Positions 24,601 to 36,390 of a stretch of DNA of 64,000 nt are shown here, one piece after another; position 1 is the stretch's first letter, and the number at the start of each line of letters is the position of its first letter. The translations under genes were made by a program, and so were the position numbers. A model generated the notes under the pieces. It was not told where the DNA came from. It made no database searches and was given only the letters and a program-made list of their open reading frames with translations. The DNA is from Hevea brasiliensis (taxonomy: Eukaryota; Streptophyta; Magnoliopsida; Malpighiales; Euphorbiaceae), in assembly GCF_030052815.1 (NCBI RefSeq), contig NC_079496.1, positions 42,061,593 through 42,125,592 of the forward strand. The letters run 5' to 3'.

Positions 24601-25784
24601 TAGAATTATAAGTTTTGTTGTTATTCCTTTACATGGGAATAAATTTTGATGTATTAGTAACTAGTCCTTTAAGATAAAAACTATAATAACAAGTATGATT
24701 GACATTAATTTTGGAAGAATTGTCAGCTAAAAGTATTTTCTAACACACCATAAATTATAAAGCTAATTAGCGAGCTTACTTAATGTAAGGCAAGAGGACC
24801 TAAAAGTAAATTACAGTAATAGAATTGCTCTAGATGAGGGCAAAGATGTTACTGTTAGTAATTGTCAATGGATATTGTAGTCAGAATAAGTTTCAGATAT
24901 TAGTGAATTTGAAAAGGCTAAAATATAGGAAAGTATGATCTATTGGAATGTATCGTAGTAACTATGCAATATTCTCAATGTTTGTACTGTAAGCTACATA
25001 TTACAGTACTGACTTGAGATTATTGTGTAGAGCTACGTACTACTCGATAGTACACCAAGATGAGAATAGTTGCCAACGACATCTGTTTTGGTATAGTTAT
25101 ACCATGACATAATTTTATTGTTAGAAATGAGTTTGGAAATCCTACTTAGGGATTTAAAACTCAAAAGTTAGGATATCGAAATGTTATAGTTTAGTACAAA
25201 AGGAAGTAAGTTATAGAATATTGATAGATAAAAGAGTTGTGGAAGTGAAAATTTGAATAGTTGGTTCAAATGTAACAAAGAAATGTTACGAATATTAGTA
25301 AAAGTGTTGACTAGAATGATCAAAGGACCAAATCAAAGTAATAGTGAAGTATAGCAGATTTATTAGGAATAATGAGAGGTGCTAAATTTTGACTCAACAG
25401 TCGAGTCAAGGAGGAAGACAAGACTAAGGAATGAAATAATTAAAATTAAGTTGTGGAATGAAAAGAGAAGTAAATAGGAAAGTAAGTATGAGAATTGGTC
25501 AGAACAGAACCTGGAGAGTCTTCTGTCTCTACTCCAAGATGATGCGTATCAATGATGGGACACAATATCCAGTAAGGTGCAGCCAGAGCAGAGACGACTG
25601 AGATTTCACATAAGGCTATTTCTGAGACGGTTGAAAGGCCCGAAGTCAGGGTGATACCACGGGTGTATGCCATGAAGGCTAGAAGGGAGTCGAACCTAGA
25701 TATTGATGAAACAACACAAAGAAATGAAGAAGCATGGAAGTAACAGATACATCAGGTAAATTTCGAGGAAAAAAAATTTATTTA
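24600..25784 (+). other. Non-coding internal block of D, shared with F and partly C
   Basis: No reading frame. It opens as a decayed protease tail (VVIPLHGNKF, stop) and then holds about 750 bases alignable by eye with F (35270-34520, minus), for example GGAAGAATTG, TTTTCTAACACACCATAAAT, TAATGTAAGGCAAGAGGAC, TGTAGAGCTACGTACTAC, AAAGGAAGTAAGTTATAGAA and ATTGGTTCAAAT. It carries a perfect 9-bp hairpin (24984-25009). It fills the place of pol. Confidence 0.7.
24984..25009 (+). other. Conserved hairpin in the non-coding block (D copy)
   Basis: GTACTGTAA (24984-24992), loop GCTACATA, TTACAGTAC (25001-25009). Counterparts are in F (34891-34916) and C (18087-18112). Confidence 0.7.
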
Positions 25785-25796
25785 TAGGGGAAGAAT

Positions 25797-26459
25797 TATA
25801 ACGCCCTCACTTTATGTAGTTCGTACATTCTGCTACTTCGATGACCTAATATCTGTTCGGACAAGTCAGGATGTCTGGGACTACACTTCAGTGATAGTGA
25901 AAAGGCATAAAATGATGAAATAAATAATAAGAAAATACAAGAAAAATTAAGGAAAAATAAAAGAGAGGAAATGAAACTAGGTTAAACGACATGGCACAGT
26001 AGCGTTGGGTGACCACATCGGGAAGTTACGGTGAAGGTAATTGCTGATCCTAGGACCGTGGAAAACCCTCGGAAATAGTTTTCGGGACCTAATTAAAGGT
26101 CTATTGAGGTATAATTTACATTAAAAATGTCAAAGAAAATTTAGTAAGTTAGTATAAATGGAAGTGTGTTTCTTTGCAGGTTTTGAAGAACTGTTTTCTC
26201 AAAAATACAGTCAGCACTCTGCCAAAATTTTTATAAAAATTACAAAAATTTTAATTACCTGAAAATTTGATTTATGACTTAGTGTCAAATAAAGGTTTTT
26301 AATATTTATGAAAAATTTATCCACCACTTTCAAAATGAACGAAAATTGTTTTAAAATCCCTTGTAGTATATTTAATGAGTTATCGGTAGGCAAAATACGA
26401 TAATTCATTAGGTGTACTATGGGATCATGTTATGCCTTACAGAGGGGTAGGGTGTGACA
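25797..26459 (+). repeat. 3' LTR of element D, reduced to 663 bp
   Basis: Begins TATAACGCCCTCAC (TG mutated to TA) after the purine stretch TATAGGGGAAGAAT. The first 364 bases match the 5' LTR start; at 26160 it jumps to sequence matching 23382 onward, then runs to GGGTGTGACA. About 3.84 kb corresponding to 19544-23381 is missing, probably through a deletion after insertion. Confidence 0.88.
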
Positions 26460-29241
26460 AGTAACCTATAACAGAGTATAATGCTGGATACACGGGAGAA
26501 TACGGGTTAGACCTCTATTTGTCTACCCTGTATACAACTGTTATGTCAGGCACAAGGCCAGTGGGTAGGCTGTTAAAGCCAGAAATACAATTATGCACAA
26601 TGGCATCTATCATATCAGCCACAAGGCCAGTGTGCAAGCATATAATAGCCTGTATATAACTATCTGTCAGGCACAAGGCCAGTGGTCAGAAATCATATTA
26701 GACATATTTTGTCAATCAATGATTATTCATGTAGGCAGTACTGCTATCTGTAGTCTCTAATTGGTATACCAATCGATCCAACTGTATATATAAGTCTAGT
26801 TATACTTTGGGCAAATTAGTATTATTAAGCACTATTATTTCATGCTATGTACTATTAAGGGTTCATAACATATTGTTATTTCACTTCATGTACTCTCTAT
26901 GCTTTATACGATTTTCATGTCATTATAATGGGAATATAGGTCCTAAGTACATATTCATATAACTTATGTATTTATCACTCTCACTATTTTATGTCATGTA
27001 CTATACATAATTATAGTATTATTATTTCATACATGATGGAAACATAGGTTCCAAGTGTGTTTTCCTATGACTTATGTGTTTAGCAAACCATTTAGGTAAT
27101 TTTACATTTTATGTATCAACTAATTTCATGTTACCTTATAATAGGAAAGTGGGAAAAGTGGGACCCACATACCTATTTTATGTAATTTAGCATGTAGTAA
27201 CTTATTAGGGATAAGTCAATAATTTATTCCAAGAACCTTTCTTTAGGTTCAGCTTTAATGTCTTATCTTTGCATATCAAATTGAGCAATTTGTGGCTACT
27301 GTTTGGCCATACTTCCTCCATTATTCCTCTATGTCTTTTCTTTATTTTCCTTTTTGAATCATGTCATTTGGATTTGTATAACTCAAGTTATGATCAAATA
27401 ACCATAACTAGGTCAATTCTGAATTTTGGTTTTTTAACTAGGCAGTTTTTGTTTTGGATTTATCAATTTATTTGAACAGCTTATAGTAATATTTGGGCTT
27501 AGTGTTCTTCATGGGATTTGTTGTCCTATGTCTTATGGTCACTTAGAATTTCTAGTTGCAATTTTTCAAGTCTTGTAGAATTTATTATAGTTACATTATT
27601 GGACTGGACTCAAATGTCCTATACTAACATAATCCTCAATTAGGTCAGTAACTTTGACCTATAATTTAAGCTTCTTACATTCATAAATTGAGGAAGATGT
27701 CCAAAACAAAGTTGAATATCTGTTTCTTAGGTTTTCAGAATGCTATGGCTCATTTCAATTGAAGGTTTTTAGTGGGAGATATGCTAAAAAGAATATTCTA
27801 GATTTAATGGTCAATTATACCATTTCCAGATTTTGTACATCAAATTGATCAAGCTAATTGACCTATTTCTCTTGGTTTCTGGGTTTTGGTCCAATTACCA
27901 ATTTTTTAGGTCTATGTCTTATTGAAATTTTGGCACTGATTTCATGTCATTTGGAGTTGTATAGACGAAAATATGATCTTTTTACCAAAACTGGTCAAGT
28001 ATCATTTATTTGGCAAATTCTGTGTTGCAATGGTTCTGGACAGTTTTGGTACCCCAACTTGGGCAAGCAATTTGACTTAGTTAATGACATTTCTGGGTTC
28101 TGTGATCTTCACAAAAGTTGTATCCCTATGTATAGGCTTTCCAATGGTATAAATTTCACATCATTTGGACCTGTTTTGAGTGAGTTATGACCAATTGAGT
28201 GACTACTGTTCATATGGTCAAATTTTGGGTTTGCAAATTGCTAATTCCAGATTTGGTCAGTTTTTAGGTCACTATTTAGGCAGAATTTTGGCATGACTTC
28301 TTCATGAAATTTGGTCCATTATAAGTCTAGTTTTACCTCCAATTGGCCTCATACCAATTAGGGTCACACAAATTCATTTGCAACTTAAAATGTATACTAC
28401 CCTCAACAACCTCAACATGCATTTGAAAATTTGCACTTCTAATGGACATCATTCACAATTCAATTTGGTAAAATGTCCAACAACAACTCAATTTGATCAA
28501 ATATCTAGCAAAAACTCATTTCAATTAAATCAAATGTCCAACAACAACTCAATTCACTTAAATATCCAACAACAACTCAATTCAATTAAATCAAATGTCT
28601 AATAATTATGCAAGTCTCCAAACCCTATTCCAATTGATCAAAGCCAGTAATGTAAATTCCATTAACTCATTAATCAACATTGATATACATGAAGTTTATT
28701 CTCTCTTAAGTACATCAAGGCTGTCCAATTGTACATATGCTTCAATCTTCCATATACATTTCACAACCTTACTTAAAAGTACCCATTTCAAGCATACACA
28801 TAACATCAAACTACTAATACATGTAATTAGCCTAATCAGCTTCATTACCTATCAATTACATGTAAAAACAAATTAAACTCCTTTAATATCCATGGCTGCC
28901 GAAATCATGGCTTTCACATACTCATCAATTTCCATTAATTTCCTTAACATATCATCTCCTCTTAATCATACAACCAGAATTTGAGAAGAAAGGTAAGGAG
29001 TTTGAGCACTAACCTCTAGTTGAGCTTGTTAAAACTTAACTTGTACCTCTTCAAATTACTATCAAAAGCTTCCTTGTGATGTGGGGATTATTTCTTGCAT
29101 TTTCTTATCATTTATTCTATCATTTTATGTCTCCTCACTATCATTTAAGTGTAGTTCTCGACATCCTAGCTATCTAGACAAATATTAGTCATTGGCATAG
29201 TAGAACGTACGGACTAAGTACGATGAGGGCATTACAATTTT

Positions 29242-30241
29242 AAATTTCAAAGTACCTAGGGTTTAATGCAACATAAAAACCACTTATACTATTAAAAAAC
29301 ACATAATTTGGTCATGAGAAATTAAATTTCAATTGTTAACATAACTAATTGCCATTAGGAAATAAAAGCCCTAAAATTAACAATATTAAGTTCAAGGAAT
29401 TTACCCTTAAGGCGCATAATCACATTCAAACACCTAATCCGGGTAGTGTAGATCAGCAAATGTTGATCCTCTAGTTTGTCCACACAAATAAGGTGACCAA
29501 AGCTTCCTTTCAACTCAAAAACTCCCTTTTATGCTTCCTCTTGATTCGGCCAAGCTATGCGCAAAGGTAGAGTTGAGGATTTTCTAGGTTTAACCTTATG
29601 GAAGTGAAGAGAATAAATTTCTCAACCTTTAATTCAAGAGCAACAATTGAAAATTTTTCTTAAATTAAGATCACAAGGAAGATGATGGAGCAAATTTTTT
29701 TTTTTTTTTGAGAGAGAGAGAGAGAGAGATAGTCAGCGAAAAGGAGAAGAAGAAGAAGAAGACTAATTTTTTTCTTCTTTTACTTTTAAATATTTTAATT
29801 TCCCTAATTATAATTAATTTGACAACTGTCCACATTTAATTCCATAATCAAATGTGTTTTTTCATTCTCATTAGGCCACTTGGTAAGTTAAGATAATTAG
29901 GAAATTAAAATTTTAATTAGTTAGTATTATGAAAAATACTAATTAACTACCACTTTCTCTCTCGTTTGATTAAAGTCAAATTAACCAAATTAATTTCTTT
30001 CCTTGTGAATATTTAATCAAGTTTATATTTAAACACTTTAAATATTAACTTGATTACTTCCATTGGTGAATTTAGTTTCAAGTTATGCTAGGGTCTCTGC
30101 AATCATTTGCAAACTAAAATTATTAATTTGATTAATTAACTAAACCATTTAGTCAATTAATCAAATTAATTATGCTTTGATTATGTTGTTATTTATATGT
30201 GTGACTTCTTAGGTTCATCACTAATCAACAATGAGAATAAT
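29242..30241 (-). repeat. Middle piece of copia LTR J
   Basis: About 1 kb of J between C and F. It is non-coding. It contains a poly-T tract followed by (GA)n (about 29695-29729) and GAA repeats (about 29743-29760), plus AT-rich TTAATTAATT stretches typical of this LTR family. Confidence 0.75.
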
Positions 30242-30774
30242 ATTATGTCACACCCTACTCCCTTGTAAGATGTAACATGATCCCGTAGTACACCTAATGA
30301 ATTACCGTACTTCTCCTACCGATAATCCATTAAATATACTACAAGGGATTTTAAAAACAATTTTCGGGAAATTTAAGTCATAGATTAAAATCTGGTGTTA
30401 TAAAATTTTTTTTAAAATTTCGGCAAGGTGCCTGCTGTATTTTGAGAAAATAGTTCTTCAATCCTGCAAAAGAAAATGTTCCCAATATGTTTTCTCAAAT
30501 ACATCTCCAATAAACTTTATTTCAATTCACAATTCAATTCTCAATAAACAATCAATTCATTTTCAAACAAATCTCATCATAAAGAAACATTTCATTGATT
30601 ACAAGACTCAAAATTTATAATACAAAACTATTCAAGTAAATGAAATCTCAAATTTATATTTATAATAATTTACATTTAATTACATACCAAAATGTTTTAC
30701 AAGAGTTTTTATACAACTGCTCAAATAATTTACATACATATTATTACGTGCATACATCAAAACCTATGTATATG

Positions 30775-30904
30775 GGTATACCTATAATATACCTGGAGCT
30801 GATCTGAAAGTGTCTTCAAAGAAACTTACTCACTGCTCTATGCTCTTCTTACCTGCGACAGCATACAAAGCTATCGCTGAGTGGTGAACTCAGTGGTGCA
30901 CAAC
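30775..30904 (-). promoter_or_regulatory. Three-hairpin LTR module, copy in F 3' LTR
   Basis: On the minus strand: GTTGTGCACC, then CTGAGT/ACTCAG, then GCGATAGC/GCTGTCGC, then AGGTAAGA, then GGTATA/TATACC. The second copy is in the 5' LTR at about 37476-37614. The AGGTAAGA after stem 2 also resembles a splice donor. Confidence 0.55.
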
Positions 30905-31240
30905 TATAATTTAAAACATAGTACAATATACATTGACAAAATTTACAGTAAATAATTTGGAAATCTGAATACTCATCAAATTCCAAACTCAAAATATTCA
31001 TTGCCAATAATGTGAATCATTTGTATAAAATGACTTCGATCATGAAATTCAATTTATCAAATCATAACTAACCATTTAGGTAATTCCAACAAAATCAATT
31101 ATACATAAATCATAATTGAAATCACAATTCTTTACCATTCAAAAGCCATTCTGTATCTCAAAAACCATGCTGTATCTTAAAAATCATTCTTTATCTCACT
31201 AACTATGCAAGACTAATCCGAAAGGGCCATATTCGATGTG

Positions 31241-31344
31241 ATTCTAACTCCCTATGGTCGGGGAGGTCGAATCAGATTCTAACTCCCTATGGTCGGGGAG
31301 GTCGAATCAGATTCTAACTCCCTATGGTCGGGGAGGTCGAATCA
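31241..31344. repeat. 35-bp tandem unit, three copies (F 3' LTR)
   Basis: Units start at 31241, 31276 and 31311 and include CTCCCTATGGTCGGGGAG, a short imperfect hairpin. The partner LTR has two copies (37944-38012). Confidence 0.9.
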
Positions 31345-34295
31345 TCGTGCACAGTACCATCACAATAATGAATCTTCCGCAAGGGCCATAACGATAAAAT
31401 AAACTTAGATCTAACCTCAAATAAGAGGAAAATCTAAGCCTGCGCACGTACCATGGTAATCAAAACACAACTAACTCCATTGTCTTCTCAACAAATGAGA
31501 GAGACGGGTAATAACCTAGTCAAGCATCTATAGTGAGATATAAAAAAAATATCACAATCCTTTTAGTGAGCATAAATCACAATATAATTCGATTCAAATT
31601 CAATTGCAATATCCAATAATTTTTATGCTCATCACGATTCAAATCATAAATTTGCATTTTTCCATGAAAATTACCATCACAATTCAAAACATGTTCTATC
31701 ATAATTTTCCAAAACATAATTATTCAATCCATAACAATGCTTAATACTTATGGAAATACCATTTCACAAAGCTAAATTCATACATACTATAACAATTTCA
31801 ATAATCATTGAATCAAATCCAATGCTTGTTAAACATAATACATAAGAAAAATATGTCATTTAATCATATGAAATATTCAAAACAAAATCAGTTAAAAACT
31901 AGCTGTGCACAAACCTCTGATAACTGTCTCTTGGTCTTGACTCAGTGTTTCCTTCCCTCTCCCTGAGTCTTTGCTAACTGAGAAACACAATTTGAAGTGT
32001 TTCAGTACTTAATTAAACTGTCTCTAACGATAATGTTTGATAAATAATTCACTGAATGCTATTATTTGCTTAATCAACTTAATATATCAACCCTCGATGC
32101 GTTTTAGGTAATTTAGGTTTTAACGTTACTAATATGTCACATTCGATAGTCTTTTAGGGTTGGTACATATTACCAAGTTCATTTCTGTGTATACTGCATT
32201 TTCTTGCAATTTGCTGGATTCCGGGATACTAGTTTGACCTAGCCGGATGACCTAGTTCCCTCAGTTTTCGGGTTTCAGTCAAAACAACAAACTTGTAGAT
32301 CTATGTCTTATGGAACGCGGGGCAAAATTTCAGGTCATTCTGAGTTATGTAGACCGAGTTATGGTCATTTTACTATTGCTGGTCAAATTGCACCAAAATT
32401 GGTCACTTTAGGTCATTTTAGGTCATTTTAGGTTCGGCCAGTTTTTGGACTCGAACTTGTGCAAGCTGTTTGACTTGATTATGGTCATTTCTGGGCTTTG
32501 CTGTCTTCATAAGACTTGTAGATATGGGTCTTAACTATTCATGGTTAAAATTTCAGGTCAATTGGACCTGTTTTGAGTGAGTTATGGCCTAAACACTAAC
32601 TGCTGCCCAAATAGTCAGTTTTCAGGCCTCAATTGCACTTAATCCGGATTTGGTCATTTTTCAAGCTACCTTGCAAGTAGAATTTTGGCAAGCTTCCTTC
32701 ATGAAAGTTGGCACATTTTGTACCTAGTTTTACCTCCAATTGGTCTCATACCAATTGGAGCCACACACTTAAAGTTATAGGCCTAAAACTCAAACTGCCT
32801 TATTGCATTTCTTGCATACACATCAAGCATCACTTTTAACACTCACAAAACTTAACATTCAAACCAATTCTGGTTGTACCACAACCTAAACATAATTCAT
32901 AACACATTATAGGTCATTTTGGCAGCTTACAATTACATTCAACATACACCAACAAGTGCAGAATTTTTCAATCCAATTTACAACAATTCAATCACCTTTT
33001 TATGCTCATTTACATGTCCCACTTCACACCACCTTACACACACTCAAACTGCCATAACAACCAACACATTTTAACATCATTATTCCATAAACCAAGCATG
33101 AATTCCAGCATTCTTCAAGAGCTAACAAACTGCCACAATGGTACACTTACATTCCATTACTTTCCAAGCTTTAAATCTCATTTTACATTTACATATACTA
33201 AGTATACATCACCCAAACAATTTCCTACACAATATATATTTAATCAATCATTTAATTCACCATTTACAAGCACAATTAAACTGCCTTCAAGGTGTTTCCA
33301 TGGCTGCCAAAAAGTACACATTCACATTCAACATCAAACCTCAAAAATTTCTTCATAAATCAAACACTCATAACATCCTTACAAACTTTAACAAAGCAAG
33401 GATGAAGGAAATGGACATATACCTCAAGTGGAGCCTGTCAAACCTCTTCAAATCTCTCCATTTTTGCTCCCAAAATACTGCCCAAGCTGTGTACTCAAAC
33501 TTTAATGAAGGAGACTTGAAGAAATTGTGGCTTGATCTTGAGTGGATGAAGCTCCACACATGGATGGCAATGGAGGTTTTGGGAGCTCTTCATCTACGGC
33601 AAATGGAGATTTATAAAGTTGAAGATGATGTTTTAGTGGAGCAATCTGCCCACTTAATACATTTTAAATTCCTTAGTGGTCCACTCACTTAAAATCAATC
33701 TTATTTTATGTTTAAAATGTGTTAATTGCCTAAATTGAACCCCATTTTTGCTATTTATTTTAGGTACCCCTAAATTAATTTTTCATTATATTTTCCAAGT
33801 GTAATATTATTTATTTTTAATGGAAATTTAGGTCAAAAGACAATTCGGGATGTCAAATGACCACAATGCCCCTGCTCGGGTTGTATTCCTGATTTTTCGG
33901 TAACACCGAGTTTTGTCCGTTTTTCGATTTCTCACTTTTCTTTGTACTAATTATTTAATTTTTATTTAATATTTCTAATGATATTTATACTTCAATAGGG
34001 GTCTATTTAAGTCCTAAAAATATTTTCCAGGGTTCCCCGCAGTCCAAGGCTAGTCAACTGTCCACGCCGTGACTTCCCGGTGCGGTCACCCATCGCTAGG
34101 GTTCTCGGCTCGCTTAACTTGGTTGCATTTCTTTACTATTATTTTTCCTTTATTTTTCTTGTATTTTCTTTTCTTGTATTTCATTATTTTATGTCTCCTC
34201 ACTCATCTCGAAGTGTAGTTCTAAGCATCCTAGCTGTCCGGAAAACACTGGTCACAGGAACAGTAGAACGCACTACCGAACTTAGGGGTGTTATA

Positions 34296-34312
34296 ATTCT
34301 CCCCCCCTTAAA
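34296..34312 (-). other. Polypurine tract of F
   Basis: Minus-strand AAGGGGGGAGAAT abuts the LTR start TATAACACCCC. Confidence 0.8.
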
Positions 34313-34329
34313 ATAAATTTCGTCCATGA

Positions 34330-35325
34330 AATTTTACCCAATAGTCATTTACAATAGTCATATGTTTATTTTTTTCCTTTTTATACAATCGAATAATCTT
34401 CTTTTCCTCAAATTTGTATAAGACTTTTAACAATCTAATACAACGTTTAATTTGTTTGTATATCACCAATCTTCTCTTACTATTGTCCTGTCTAATATTT
34501 CGATTCATGTTCCTTCTTGAATGACCCTTGAGGTCATGTTAGAATCATTTATCTAGTCATTGGTCCTCTGACCATTCTAGTCCATAGTCTTTCTCACATT
34601 CGTAACATTTCTTTGTTATATTTGAACCAATTGTTCGAATTTTTTTTTTTTTACTTTCATAACTCTGTTTATCTGTCAATATTCTATAACTTACTTCCTT
34701 TTGTACTGAACTATAACCTTTCGATATTCTAACCTTTGAGTTTTAGATCCCTAAGTAGGATTTTCAAACTTATTTCTAACAATTAAATTTTGTCCGAGCA
34801 TAACTATACTAAAACAGATGCCGTTGGTAACTATTCTTATCTAGGTATACTATCGGGTAGTACGTAGCTCTACACAATAATCTCAAGTCAGTACTGTAAT
34901 CTGCAGCTTACAGTATAAACATCAAGAACATTGCATAGTTACTACGATACATCCCAATAGATCAAACTTTCCTATCTTTTATCCTTTTCGAATTCACCGA
35001 TACCTGAAACTTATTCTGATTACAATATCCATTAACAATTAACAACTGTAACATCTCTGCCTTCATCTAGAACAATTCTATTACCGCATCTTACTTTTAC
35101 GTCCTCTTGCCTTACATTAAGTAGGCTTGCCGTTTAGCTTTATAATTTATGGTGTGTTAGAAAATACTTTTCGCCGATAAACTCTTCCAAAACTAATTTC
35201 ACTTATTATCACAATCCTTATCTTAAGGACTAATCACTAATGCATCAAAATTTATTTCCCTGTAAAGGAATAACAACAGAATATATAGTTCTAACACTAA
35301 CATAAAAGTATTCAGACTCCAGGTC
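34330..35325 (-). other. Non-coding internal block of F, shared with D and partly C
   Basis: Minus strand: it opens with a protease-like FDLESEYFYVSVRTI and VVIPLQGNKF that decays at once, followed by hundreds of bases that match D (see the D block). It includes the conserved hairpin 34891-34916. A part nearer the LTR (about 34320-34520) is not evident in D. There is no plausible ORF despite a 66-codon antisense frame. Confidence 0.7.
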
Positions 35326-35665
35326 AAACAATACATAAACGAAGAGTGTCATTCTTCTTCTTAACAAACAATACTGGCGCTCCCCAAGGTGATACACTAG
35401 GGCAGATGAAGGCTTTTTCAAGTAGTTCTTGCAACTGTACCTTCAACTCTATTGGTGCCATTATATATTGTGTTATGGAGATTGGATCCATACCAGGCAT
35501 AACATTAATTTCAAACTGCACCTCTCTTTCCAGAGGTAATCTTGGCAATTCATCAGGAAACACATCTGGAAAGTCATATACTGTAGGGATGTCCTTCAAT
35601 GCTGGACTCCCCACTTGGGTGTCTACCACATGTGCCAAGTATGCTTCACACCCCTTACTGTTCAT
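35324..35665 (-). pseudogene. pol: RT N-terminal fragment of element F
   Basis: Close to the start of A's [52 protein letters not shown], then abruptly V and stop where A continues DYRQLNKV. Catalytic FIDD is absent, so no RT activity is possible. Upstream, the protease frame ends at LARK then stop because the A-run before ATGAAC has one A fewer than in A (bases 16-30), putting this segment one frame off. The downstream join leads into the protease-like start of the non-coding block. Confidence 0.88.
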
Positions 35666-36390
35666 TTTCTGGCTAGTGCAGCCGAAATAATGTTTGATGG
35701 AAATAGCTGCTTCTTCCCATGTATTACCACATCACTGTACTGAGGGAGACCGAAAGTGATTGTCTTCAGCCTACAGTCAATCATGGTATGATGCTTAGTT
35801 AACCAATCCATGCCCAAGATGATATCATAATCTCTGAAGGGCATTTCAATGAAATTAGATAGAAAAGTGTGTCCTTGGATCACCAAAGGACAATCTCTAT
35901 ACATTCTATTAACCCTGACCTCCTGTCCTAGCGGACTTGTTACTAGCTCCTCAAAGTCCATTTTTGTACATGGAACAGCAATGCAATCAATGATGCTAGC
36001 ACTCACATAAGAATGGGTAGAACCCAGATCAAATAACACAAATACATCTTGATTAAAAGTTGAGAAGGTACCAGTCACAACATCAGATGTCTCTGCCTCT
36101 TCCCTCTGTCTCATTGCATAGATTCTGACTGGAGCACTGTCTTGCTCTGAATGTTTCACTGTGCCTTGGCTACCTGCTGGGCTACCTCTACCCCTGCTGG
36201 GTGGTTGTGAACTTCTAGTGATAGGGCTCTGAACTGACCCTTCTGCAGTAGTAGGAGGTGGTCCAACTCTGCGACTACTGGTGCAGTCCTTGGCAAAGTG
36301 TCCTGTGCCTCCACAGTTATAACAGGCTCCAATAGCCTTATAGCATATCCCACCATGATATCTTCCACAAGCTTCACATTGACGAGAAGG
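35662..36390 (-). pseudogene. gag zinc knuckle and aspartic protease of element F
   Basis: Same frame as the gag segment 36391-36765, separated by one TAG at 36391-36393. The zinc knuckle is intact: CYNCGGTGHFAKDC, preceded by CEACGRYHGGICYKAIGAC. The retropepsin-like protease shows FDLGSTHSYVSA with Asp in the catalytic position although the usual flanking differs (DLGS for D-S/T-G), then VTSPLGQEVRV, CPLVIQGHTF and DIILGMDWL. Length fits a normal gypsy protease. It ends LARK, where RT should follow in frame. Confidence 0.85.

Larger units (their letters stand above)
19181..26459 (+). mobile_element. Element D: non-autonomous gypsy element nested in C
   Basis: 5' LTR 19181-23680, primer-binding site, a gag fragment lacking the capsid domain, a non-coding block, polypurine tract, and a shortened 3' LTR 25797-26459. 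Target duplication AGTAA at 19176-19180 and 26460-26464. There is no RT, RNase H or integrase coding. The 5' LTR (4500 bp) is the longest here; the 3' LTR lost about 3.84 kb. The shared ends differ at about one base in ten by eye. Confidence 0.9.
8711..29236 (-). mobile_element. Element C: internally deleted gypsy element, host of E and D
   Basis: Left LTR 8711-12314; right LTR 18365-29236 (split by D); target duplication ATTTT at 8706-8710 and 29237-29241. The element is in minus orientation: the polypurine-side sequence follows the left LTR at 12315, and the primer-binding site abuts the right LTR. After removing E, the internal region is only about 0.5 kb and encodes nothing. Part of it (18025-18260) matches the non-coding block of D and F. 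The two LTRs differ at very roughly one base in ten over the first 200 bases by eye, so the insertion is old. Confidence 0.85.
18365..29236 (-). repeat. 5' LTR of element C, split by element D
   Basis: LTR pieces 18365-19180 and 26465-29236 rejoin across D at ...TCCAAGTAACCTATAA, the sequence seen uninterrupted at 9527-9540 in the other LTR. The own length is about 3.59 kb, against 3604 for the left LTR. It ends GGGCATTACA beside target duplication ATTTT. Landmarks parallel the left LTR, including the GGCACAAGGCCAGTG triplet (near 26550, 26620 and 26670) and CCAATTGG-type doublet (near 28338). Confidence 0.85.
30247..34295 (-). repeat. 3' LTR of element F (4049 bp)
   Basis: On the minus strand it runs from TATAACACCCC to GTAGGGTGTGACA. 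Landmarks: hairpin module (30775-30904), three 35-bp units ATTCTAACTCCCTATGGTCG... (31241-31344), GTGCACAAACCTC (31905-31917), CCAATTGG doublet (32736-32758). An unbroken 184-codon antisense frame (33138-33692) has no family resemblance and low-complexity composition; it is not called as a gene. Confidence 0.9.

Noticed and set aside
27858..28190. 110-codon frame in C's right LTR
   Set aside because: LTR sequence; the equivalent in the left LTR is disrupted; no domain.
31241..31344. CRISPR-like direct repeats (35 bp)
   Set aside because: Units are contiguous without unique spacers, in a plant LTR; ordinary tandem repeats.
33138..33692. 184-codon antisense frame in F's 3' LTR, with a 170-codon relative in the 5' LTR (38476-38988)
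   Set aside because: It lies inside an LTR, opposite to element transcription, with low-complexity His/Leu/Asn composition. The second version spans a deletion joint. No domain or start context.
35660..35670. Programmed frameshift between protease and RT in F
   Set aside because: Element A has one more A in the run and stays in a single frame, so a one-base deletion in this dead copy is the simpler reading.
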